Part shown: positions 24,601 to 36,600 of the stretch, in pieces
How the letters are laid out: each line of letters starts with the position of its first letter
Numbering within the stretch: the first letter of the stretch is position 1
Assembly: GCA_002633005.1 (NCBI GenBank)
Contig: NMRA01000068.1
Coordinates: 699,092 to 763,091, forward strand
DNA length: 64,000 nt
Source of the DNA: Phoronis australis
Taxonomy: Eukaryota > Phoronida > Phoronidae
Reading direction: 5' to 3'
The notes under the pieces: generated by a model
The model's database searches: none
What the model was told of the DNA's origin: nothing
What the model saw: only the letters and a program-made list of their open reading frames with translations
Made by a program: the position numbers and the translations under genes

Positions 24601-27600
24601 TCCAACATTTTTGTGTTAATCAATATCTAGAAAACAAATTATGTGCCAGGACTTTTCACTTATTGTCATTTTTACTTATTTATCAACCATTAAAGTTAGG
24701 GGAATTTCTGCCATTTATGTTTACAAACTGCCGAGTAGTGAAGTTGCTGAAGAACCAAAATGAAGCTAACTATTTTTATGCCCTCTCGTATATTTTCATG
24801 TGTGTGCATGTTGCAGTCATCTCTGTTGGGGCGTCCGGTCTCAGCTGCTGTTTCTCCTAAACCCTACCGAATCTTAATGATATTTGGCAGATGTATTCCT
24901 ATAGAGTTGTCGACAGATGACTACGAGTTTCGGAGTTATCTGATTACCGCTCTGCCCCTGGTGTCAAATTTTAGGTTTGCTTCTATATCTTTAGACTTCT
25001 TTGATGGATTTTCATGAAATGTAGCGTAAAGGTTTCTCCTCGTGAAATATTTGCTTTGCGTGAGAGTGTAAGTGCCAAAATCTCCAATGGCAATGACGTT
25101 CCCTTTTTTTTACAATAGGATTGTATTTCTGATCACACACAGATATGAACTCAGAAATTGCCTGTCCATCAGCACGCGCGTAGCACTTACTTGAATGGTA
25201 TTCTGTAATGTTTATTCTGGNTTTACCAGTTTCCAACATTTTTGTGTTAATCAATATCTAGAAAACAAATTATGTGCCAGGACTTTTCACTTATTGTCAT
25301 TTTTACTTATTTATCAACCATTAAAGTTAGGGGAATTTCTGCCATTTATGTTTACAAACTGCCGAGTAGTGAAGTTGCTGAAGAACCAAAATGAAGCTAA
25401 CTATTTTTATGCCCTCTCGTATATTTTCATGTGTGTGCATGTTGCAGTCATCTCTGTTGGGGCGTCCGGTCTCAGCTGCTGTTTCTCCTAAACCCTACCG
25501 AATCTTAATGATATTTGGCAGATGTATTCCTATAGAGTTGTTGACAGATGACTACGAGTTTCGGAGTTATCTGATTACCGCTCTGCCCCTGGTGTCAAAT
25601 TTTAGGTTTGCTTCTATATCTTTAGAGTTCTTTGATGGATTTTCATGAAATGTAGCGTAAAGGTTTCTAACAACATGACAACCCTTCCCATATTCATACG
25701 GATTTGATGTATTCCTGCCACCTTATGGTCATTTTTTAGTCCATTTTTGGTATCCGCCTCTTTGTCCACCAAACCACTTGAAGGATCATTAATAAAATTG
25801 GCAGATGCGTCCTCGATGAGAAGACTGCAGTAGACATTAATTTTTGAACAGTCAGAACTGGTTCCCCCTTATAGCGATTTTGTTTTTTGTGTTTGTGGCT
25901 GTATTGCCTTCACCCTTTGTAGGATCTTTATGAAATTTGCCAGATGTGTTCCCATGTAGCTGGCAACTCATAAGGACTAGTGTCTGACTAAGCCAACTAC
26001 TGCTGTGCCCCTAGTGTCAATTTTATTTTTTTGCATTTATTTCTATATCTTCAGTCAGCGTCTGACATTAAGAAAAAACCCACCTCGCAATTGGCAAGTT
26101 GGATAAAATCTCAGCTCGCCATTTCGGATTTGAGGTTACTGAAGTTTTTAGTATTTACGGACGCCCTATAGGTGTTGCTTGCCAGGCAACCTATTGCGAT
26201 GCTAACACTGCCGCGCTTTGTTGGACTAGTTCTTGTAGGTCATGACCAAAAAAACTGCGAAGAAATGCGGCTGCAGTGCTAGAGTGAGAAATTGGGGATT
26301 TTTTAATTTACATTAATTTCATTAACGTCTTATGTTATATTAGAAAGTAGGCATGCATATCATTCCATTGTATTCAACAGCTTTGCTATCAGTCATGTTG
26401 GAATAGAGCGCTTTTCTTGGAATCGTCACAGTTCTCTCAGATACAGTGCTACAATTGATCGCTTTGTCTATGCATATGTTTGCTCATGACAACACCAGTC
26501 ATGATCTTGTGTGACAAGCTATCGCAATTTATCTGCCAGATTTTCACACTGTTGCCATACCACCTTCACTGTACGATACTTCTTGTACAAACACGATTCT
26601 CATTACTAAAAATCTATCGTATGATCATATTATGTACTTAAATGTGCTTCCCAAAGTACCTACACTGTCTACACATCTAAAACATGCACTATACAACACA
26701 ACTGAATTGTGAGCCTCCCACATCAATTGCATTAATTTGGTTTTCTGCTGACCCGTAAAAAGCACAACATGCCTGTTTGACACCTGTTGTATTTCCCAAC
26801 TATCTGGACACTGAGCAATTAAATGCCTATATGACCCACAAGACAAGCAGGTCAAACGTTTACCGTTAGACCCAATGGGATTCAAAGGTCTGTCATTAAC
26901 ACTCCTGGTGTGAGCAGTTGCATATCTACAACCACACCCTGTATTGTTGTTACGTTGTTTTCCACCACCATGCCAAGCACCTCTTCTGACATAGCCTGCA
27001 GTGAGGAGGGCATCCTTATGTTCAGCTAAAAACGCCGGCTCAAGTTTAAAACCCAATTCTGAGTTTTTTGCCGCTTTCTGCACTGCCTGTCACTTTTTAA
27101 CTTTTTTAGGGAGGATTTGTCCTGTTCACGCAATGTCGATTGCTCACTGTAGGTCATGCCTGTTAGTACTAGAAGTTTCTCCTCGTGAAATATTTGCTTT
27201 GCGTGAGAGTGTAAGTGCCAAAATCTCCAATGGCAATGACGTTCCCTTTTTTTTTACAATAGGATTGTATTTCTGATCACACACAGATATGAACTCAGAA
27301 ATTGCCTGTCCATCAGCACGCGCGTAGCACTTACTTGAATGGTATTCTGTAATGTTTATTCTGGTTGGCATTGTGGAAACAGCACCTGTTGGATCTGCGA
27401 TCACTGAAATCGCTCTGCTACCATTTGCTATGCTCAGTTAACAATCAAACATGGCTATTGTACAATACAATATGTTCCTTGTTAATGATCAAACATAGTC
27501 TGCACGCTTGACACTCTTACACCTGGCAGCTTACACATAAACTAACAATGTGTTGGTCCACCCAAAAGACAAATCAGACGACAATAAGAAGTGCGGGATG

Positions 27601-30600
27601 ATATATAGGATCGAGTACCCATATTGTCAAGTGAAATATGTTGATGAGACTGCTCAGAATTTAGGGATCAGACTAAAAGAACTTATTGTATCATCTGGCA
27701 ACACAACAGTCGTTATAGAACACCATATGGATACTTCACACAATATTTGCAAACCCACAGTTAGATATTATCTAGAGAGAATGACTACTGGAACCGCAAT
27801 ATCCGGGAATCGGTCAAAATCATTAGTAACAAGCCAGAGTTGAGCAGACTAGTTACCAACCATTTACCAGCACCTCCTCTCAAGTGGCAACTGCCAGTGG
27901 CGTGTGACGACCATCAAGCACCACCCACAGGTGGCCATGTGACACAGAAATCCCTGCCAGTAACCCAACGAAGGGCCCAGGATGGGCCTGAATACTATAT
28001 TCTCAAATATAACACAGTAGGCGATAGGTAACAATCTTTATTTCAATGCTATGTAACAGCACCCGCTATGACCATTCATTCCACTAAATTATGAGTGGTG
28101 GGTTAGAAAACTAAAGCAAAAGTGGTGGTGAAAAATGCCTTCCCCGTCCCACATGGTAGTATCTTACTGGAACAGCCCTAACCTTAAAGAAAGGCCAACC
28201 ATTTGTGATGAAGAAATGTTTGAATTCATGAACATCACTGTCGCAAAGATGACTACAATCACTTATTTCTACCTAGATTTGTTGTTCACTGGAGTGTGCC
28301 CAAGTCAATGGCCGCTTACTATCAGGAGTCGGGTCGTGCGGGCCGTGATGGCAAACCTTCATTCTGTCGGCTTTACTACTCCAAGAGAGAGAGAGATGCT
28401 ATTTCATTCCTGATCAACCAGGCACATGTGAGAGGCAAGGCTGGGGTGAGTATTCATGAAGTCAGTCTGCCTCACTCGGATCTAATGCTCTGGATGCTTT
28501 CTAGGTTTGCTTGATTTGTTGAAAATACACACTTTGTCGATGAAGTTATGTGATAGTGAAATTTCCATCAGTGTGGGTTACTTGATTGTGTTGACACGAT
28601 TACAGTCAATTTCAATCTGTCTGATGGAATGCCTCATGCCATCCTCTCTTGTGTGCAGTTCCAGATTACGCAACGATAATTGAATCTCGCTATATTTACC
28701 CACAATGCCATAAACATCCATCAGACACATTTGCTGCCTTGTTTTCGTGCCACTGGAGTTTCACATGTTTATTTGCAGTTGTCTGATTCTTTACTAGTTT
28801 TTCTTGGATGCATTACTCTATTCGTCCTTCCAATGCCAACTGTTGTGCTGTGAGTTGCTTCTTCGATATGAAAAAGTTTGATAAACTGGACAAAACCCGT
28901 GGATGTGTGATATGAAATTCTTTGCCTTCCCGACATCACTGATAGATACGAAAATGTGCCTGATTTTCAAAACTAGGAAACACGCTTTCTTATCTCCAGG
29001 ACAAAGGGGGAGTTTTATCGTCGTGTAACTTGGGATGACCTTATTAGTGAAGCGCAAACAACTTTTTAAATTTGGCACCATTCATCTTATGTGTTACTGA
29101 AAAAAGACCAATAATGTTAAAAAATCCCATTCAACATCACGGTTACTGTACCATCCCATTAGTCACAGCGAGGGGAGAACAATAGCCAATTTGCATATCA
29201 ATATTCAAGTCTAAAATTTCAACAATATAATGAATATGATCCATTGAAAGAGTTTGCCAGTCATTAATATTTTAAATGTAAGCCCTATTTCTGAAGATGT
29301 GAATGTGCACTTATCATTCATAAATCGTTCATTTTGCCCACATATTTATGTGCGAGATAGGTCATATTGCTGTCATCTCTGTCTGGGCATCAGGCGTATG
29401 CAAACTTCATTCCTATGAAGCTGATGACGTATGACAACATATTTCGGACCGATCCGAGTTCCGCTGTGCCCCCTTGTGGCAATTTTAGTTTTTTCGTTTG
29501 CCTCTTCATCTTAAGATTTGAATAATGTATTTTTATTGAAATTTGGCCAATAGGTTTTTTTTAAGGAGGCGACAACGCTTTCCCATTTTCCGACAGATTT
29601 GATGTTTTCTGCACCTCCTGGTGTCCGTTTTTGTTATTTTTGCGTCTGTTTTTTTGGTGTCCACTTCCCCGTTACCCTCGAACTCAGCGCCACCTAATGA
29701 AAGTGGCCCTGCAGACACATGATGATCGACACACAGAATTCCGTGCGTGGGCATCATTGCGCATGCTTGGTCGGAAGTTTATCACATCGCCACCACTTGC
29801 ACATACCTTCTTTGCACTGTACTTGTTTAGACTTAGCTACGGGGTCGGGGTTTCCTTGATTTTGTTTACTTCGATTACTGCCCATTTTAATAAATTACAA
29901 CTATTCAAGTCAAAGATGGTTTCCATGCTACGTAAGAGTAAAGTGAAAGGGGTTTCCCAGATTTCAACTTATGGGAATGACTGAATGGTATGACGTCAGT
30001 TTCATCACTTTATCCAATGAAAAGTTATGATAAACAACATTCCACAGTGTTACCTTTCATAGAAGTGTGAAAGAGTGTACTTTTCTGTCTGCCATACCGT
30101 TTGAAAGATCATCATCATGAGAATTTACAGGTGTATTCTTGATGAGAAGGCTGTGACTGAAGTTGATTTTCGGACAGGTCCGACTACTGTGTCGCCACCT
30201 AGTGGAGTTTTCGTTTTTTTGCGTCTGTGGTGAATGACTTTTCCTTTTTCGTATGGATTCAATTTCAATGTAGTTTTGGCTATTTTTATTTTTTCGCATC
30301 TGCCTCTTTATCCGCCGAACTGCTTAAAGAACCATTTAAAAAACTTTATAGACATCTTCCTGATAAAAAGACCGTGCCTGACGCTGATTTTTGGACAGCT
30401 ATGAGAACTGTGGCGTCTCTTGGTTGTGATTTTGTCTTTTTTGTGCTAAGTTTTGGTTCAGATATTGGTTTCAAAAAATGTTGGCTTCAATTTACACTTA
30501 ACTTAAAATGCAAGAGATGATTTTCCACAGTGGCAAGTTGTGCTTTTGCAGTTTATGCCATATGTTCATTCTAGATTTCAACAAAATTTATCTACTCTTA

Positions 30601-33600
30601 ACATTTCTTACAACTAGTATTAAATATTCTGACTTCTGATGTCCACTTGACAATCTCTGTGCAGGGTAAGGTGAAGGTCAAAGTTCAAACTGAAGCTGCC
30701 AATGCTGACCTAGAAACAATGATAAAATACTGTGAAGAACCAAGGTATGCTGTTTACTTGTATCATAGTGCAGAGTTCAAATGTGATGGCCAGAATCATG
30801 TTCTCTAGGTCCCAAAGGACCGGAAAATGTGCTACCTTCTCATAAAATGTTGAATTATTTGTGGCTGTATCTCCTAGATGATCTTTGGAAATTTGGGAAG
30901 TGTATGCCGAATGAACTTGACAAGGAGTAGGCAGATGCGACTACTCCTCAGCTTCCTGGTGGCAACGTCATGAACGAACAACAACTTTGATTAGTTGGTG
31001 TTTTTCTGTAGCGGCTATGATAATAGTTGCTACAATCTGGGATCATTGTATTCAGCTTAATCTATGTCTGATGCCAGCTGTTTGTCCCACATTAGCGTAC
31101 TGTGGTAACAATAAAGGCGAGAGTTGTGAGATGCATGCTCGATTTTGGTGCCAGTTTCATTTTTTTACGCACTTATAAAGCACCGAAGAGTCTGGTGGGA
31201 TTACGCATTTATTTAGGGATATCAGTTGTTGCAAACTTCATGACATTGAAAATTATTGCGTGTAGTTCATCAGGGTGTTCTACCATAACAGGAATCGTGG
31301 TGTAGAACACATTTCTCGGAGTCAAAAACATACTCCTGCACCTTCAAAACAGCTAACTAGCTTGAAAATGCAGAAAAACCCTAGGGATCAGACAGGAAAC
31401 GACAATTTTTCAAATTTTCTGGGACCGTTGTCGGTATCCTCAATTTTAAGTTAAAGCATCTTCAAGTACTTTCCAATTGTTTTCAAAATTAATTGTTGAA
31501 AATTGTCAACAATGAAACACAACGTATATTGGTTTTGTTATTTTAATTTTATCAGTAGAACTTTCGCAACTTGTTGAATTTCATCGTAATATATACTCTC
31601 AACACATTGTTATCTCTTTGAATATTTAGTTAATTTCAGATTATTCAATAGTTTCTTCAAAAATTTTTTCAAAAATGAAAAATAAAAATATTATTTCGAC
31701 TTTCCAATGCCATTGTTGATTAATGTGCTGTGACTTGTACGCAACCGTGTGGAAGAAGAACTGTTAATTGAAGAATTGGGGAATAAAGAACTGACCAATA
31801 GGTGACGCAATATTTCATGGCGCTGAAAGCCAACGTAAAAGATCGTACCACAACTTTAGTAGCAGAATACTGTAGAACGGCAATCCGTCTTAAGTTGTCT
31901 AAAATTCTCATATAGTAAAGCAATATATCTCAACTATTTAAAGTTGGATTATTTATTTTTCATCAAACTATGTTTGGCAGAAAGTGCGGGAGTGATGTTT
32001 TCGTCCCCGGGTGTCCTATCAGATCCCCAGGGTTCCTGATTTAAAGGTCGGGATTCGTGTTTTCCGGGCGGTAACGCGCCGTTGGAATCGTGGACGCCCT
32101 GGAATATTGAGAACCCCATTTTGGACACACTATTTTCCAAATCCTGGTTAAAGCCCTGGATGGCAGTCCTGGTGTAATGGGATGGCAGTCCTGGTGTAAT
32201 GGGATGGCAGTCCTGATGTAATGTGATGGCAGTCCTTATGTAGTGGGATGGCAATCTTTATGTAATGGGATGGCAGTCCTGATGTAATGGGTTGGCAGTC
32301 CTGATGTAATGGGATGGCAGTCCTGGTGTAATGGGATGGCAGTCCTGGTATAATGGGATGGCAGTCCTGGTGTAATGGGATGGCAGTCATTATGTAATAG
32401 GATGGCATTCCTGATGTAATGGGATGACAGTCCTGGTGTAATGGGGTGGCAGTCCTGGTGCAATGGGATGGCGGTCCTGGTGTAATTGGATGGCAGTCAT
32501 TATGTACTAGGATGACACTCCTGATGTAATGGGATGGCAGTCATGGTATAATGGGATAGTAGTCCTGGTGTAATTGGATGGCAGTCATTATGTAATGGGA
32601 TGGCACTCCTGATGTAATGGGATGGCAGTCATGGTGTAATGGGATGGCAGTCTTGATGTAATGGGATGGCAGTCCTGGTGTAATGGGATGGCAGTCCTGG
32701 TATAATTGGATGGCAGTCTTGGTGTAATGGAATGTCAGTCCCGGTGTAGTGGACATTTATTGGACTTTGTATTCTTGATGATCAGCTTTCTTACTCTGAC
32801 TGAAAATATATTTGAAATCCTGGAGTAAAATGTCACCCTTTTAGGTAACAAACAGTATGTTGGACAAGTGATTTTTTTCACTTTTTGTTGTTAGTAGCAT
32901 TCAACCTGTGCTTCATTATGTTATGGTTCTGTACTATGACTACCATCTGAGAATGGTTTGAGATATTATAGATATTGACAGCATCTTTAGAAGGCTTTGA
33001 AAAATGAAAAAATCAAACTTGACAATTAAGTTTTCTGAAATGGATGAGTTTTTACGGTATTGCAACAGCTATTACCGCTGCATAACGAGTATTGAAGCGA
33101 GAGTGACATCTCATTGTGTGCGACACAGTTCTGTGTTTGCAGCAGTATTTCAGCTATTGGGTTATTTCAGTTGTCGCCATGGACTGGTAGCTAAGTATTT
33201 TGGTGATGAAAAACCAGAGTGCAATAAACTGTGTGACTACTGTAAACACCGCAAAGTGGTTGACAGAGACGCACGGGACTTTCACGGAGGTGTGATTGCA
33301 ATGAAACAGAGGTCAAAAGGGAGCCAAGGGGGCTATATGTATGGTATAGATGACAAGTTGGAAGATGATTCTGACTTATATGGAGGAGGTCGAAGGGGTG
33401 TTAAGCGGTGAGAATGACTTAAATCATTTATTAGCCTATTTTATGGCCAAAGTAGATTTTGATTAACTCGAGCGTTTTCTTTGAACGAGTGCTTTGCAAC
33501 AGTTGGACAAAAATTGCCATCAGCAGTAACTCCATGTTGGGTTCTTGTTTTTGTTTTCATAAATTTCCAAGTAGCGATGTCAGTCTATACTGAGAATGGT

Positions 33601-36600
33601 AAGTATAGGTTGAACAGAAATGCATCGAGCTAGACTTAACATTGAATGTAATAAACTGTGTACATTTTGAAAAGGAAAATCCATTTTATTTATTTTTTGG
33701 TTAATAATTGAATGCTTAAAAATGAAACATTTCACTCATATTGACACGTAATTATCTGAATTAATTTTGTACTTATTAGTTTTGATGAGCTTATGACATT
33801 TTGCTTCTCGAATAGTAGAATTAAATAGAATATTTTCTGTAGAGAGTGGGGCGATGATGATGACACCAGTGACAACATTGAGGCACAGGAGCAACAAGAA
33901 AAGAAAAAGAGAACGGAGTTTATTATGAAAGAGTTTGAAAAGCGTCGCAAGGTGAGTGGTGCCATTCTTACAGTATTCACTGCAAGAGGAAGATGAAATG
34001 GTGCCTTTTGGTTTTGTTTAAGGCCACCAGCACTGGTTTAGCGATGCACAGCACACCAGAGTTCTCTGTGGGAAGGCTGCGGCGCAGCTTGGCATCCTTC
34101 AAAGGCTGCCAAGACAGCTTGATCATGTGTCATGGATGGCTATTTTTAGATGCTTTGTCCTGTCACACTTTAGTTACTGTAACTTAGTGTGGCATTTCTG
34201 CGGCGCGACGAACACTACAATCCTCGAGCTCCTTCAGAACATTGGGCACTCAGGTTTTTGTATCAGGACTGGAGTTCGAGCTACTCTGAACTCCTCGCTA
34301 GAGCAGATCTTCCAACCCTTGAACTGTCTAGAAAGCACGCGATCCTGTGGGAAGTGTACAACTCATATCATCACTTGTCACCCCCTTTCATGTGGGACCT
34401 CTTTGAGGAAAAAATGTCTCATTATAATCTTCGCAATAAATCTGTGCTACGTGTGAAGCGATGTCAAACAGTGCGCCAAGGTTTAAACTCTTTGTCAGTG
34501 TACGGCGCAAAACTTTGGAACTCTCTTCCCAATGAGTCTAAGTTCATGGATTATAAACTTTTTAATGTAGAAAATAAATCTGAAACTAAATAAGGCAATC
34601 CAGATACTCCCAAGGATACTATTGTTTCACGAAATGTAGAATATAAATAGGTAAATAAAACAACAAGAATGGATCAACTGAAATTTTCGGATATAATAAC
34701 GTCCTTTGTCAACAGAAACAGAAATAAAATAAAATCAAACACTATATGACAATTATTTGTTTCTGTTGATAAAGGATGTTATTATATCCGAAAATTTCAG
34801 TTGATCCATTCTTGTTTTATTTACCTATTTATATTAAAGTTTTTAAGAATTTTATAAATCTTGGACAGAACCTCTGTGCAGGTGCCGTGTATGCAGATTT
34901 TAAATCTGGTGTGTATGTGTGCGTGTGTGTGTGCGTGTGTGCCATACTTTCATGATATTTCGTCAATATGTGTTTTTCTCATTTTTTCATGTGTTTGGTT
35001 TTATAGTTTTTTTTTATTATTTTGTTATTCATACATTTTTATGTTATTATCTACTGTCGGTGATATTAGCCTTTGGCTAGTGTTTGTCTATTTTGTCAAA
35101 CTTACTATAAATAAAGAGATTTGATTTGATTTGAACCAAAAGTGCACTGTAGTATGTCTTTACCAGAGAAAAAACTTATTTTTAGTATGAAGTACCAATT
35201 CATGAACACTGTTTTCTTGAAAACATATTTGTTATAAAACCTTTCATTCTTGACCTTTGGTAACTTTTCGCTGTCATGCATGCCTAAATTATTTAACTTG
35301 AAACATAAACGATTGCTACACACATGCCTACTTAATGTGAGTAAATGCAAGCCAAAAATGGACCTTAAAAGAATTCAAACGGTACAGGAAATTATTGTTG
35401 TGAACACTTTGTATCTTTTTGAAATTTTGTTTGGTGGGCGCTTCTTGGTGATCTGATCAGTGCAATAGACCTACCCAAGCGGTCTGTGCATGTCTGGTAA
35501 AAAGTGTACCAGAGCGCCTGCAATTATTTTTTGTACTTTTTAAAAATAGATGAGACTATGCTATTTCATAGATCTTTGCACTTAAGGCTTATTGCTTCCA
35601 AATTCACTCTTAAGTGCTGCATGAATTATTCAGAAGATTGTTGTCATAGTAGTGAGTGATCCTCTCTATTCCCTGTAGAATGACTCGAAGATTGATGACG
35701 ATCCAGAACAGCCTCCAACTGACTGTGTCTTGAGGAATGCATCAAGCCAAAGAATTCCTAAACTAAGCTATAAGGTCAGCAATGATGTCTTCTGTGTGTT
35801 GACACGGGCACAAATCAGTTGAAGCACTGAAATAATATTCTTTTAACAGTACAGTGAAATATGATGCACTCCCATTGAGATTTTACTGCATCGTTTGGGA
35901 GTCTTAACCTCACTCAGATGCTGTTCAATATTCAGTGGTGGATTTAATAAATGTTTATGGTCTGCTGTGTCTAAAGTGAGCAGTGAAGTAATGCTGCCAC
36001 CAACAGGTAATGTGTATCTGAATCCTGCTGTAAGTGGCAATTGTTATCACAACTGGTAAGAAGGATTTATTGTAACTGCTGGTTGGGAAATGAGATGAAG
36101 TGCCAAATGCTTTTGGTATACACACCCTGTGAACTAATTTTTACTATCATTATGTGCTTGAACTGTAAAGGCTGTCAGCAGTAATGAAAGCTTAGGCAAA
36201 TAAATACATCTATATAACGACAAGGTACGATGGAACCCAGTATCTTGTTGGGAATTTATGTCAGGAGTTTCAGTTTTTATTATTGAAGCTTCAAATATTT
36301 TCAAACGAAAGGAGTCACGTTCAAAATACCTGATGATGGTATTGTCAACAATATCTGAGTGAGAAATTTTCTGTTTGTGGAGTATTTGAAAGTGATCTTT
36401 AATTGATCTATTTTATAAATGCATAGATAACCGGCGAGATAAAGTGCAAGTTGTATAACCAACATACCTTGAGCAATCAGTGTTTGAACGAATACATTCA
36501 TTGTGAGGGCAATTGAACTGATAAATCAAGTCAGTTTTGGCTAACACTTGGACAGACTTTGAACACATATTGCTTTCAACAACAAGATCTTTAATTTTAT

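Noticed and set aside
24504-25648. Repeated open frames encoding [20 protein letters not shown]-like peptides, looking like a tandem gene pair
   Set aside because: They fall in the allelic duplication around the N at 25221 and in a noncoding repeat. No domain is visible.
32148-32756. Four overlapping minus-strand open frames of 71-101 codons with [15 protein letters not shown]-like repeats
   Set aside because: They are produced by a 22-bp minisatellite read in several frames. No start context, splice sites or homologous protein.
33004-33170. Upstream extension of RECQL5 exon 6 ([16 protein letters not shown]...)
   Set aside because: The frame is open by chance in the intron. The acceptor at 33170 joins exon 5 in phase and gives CEEPSCRHG as in the family.
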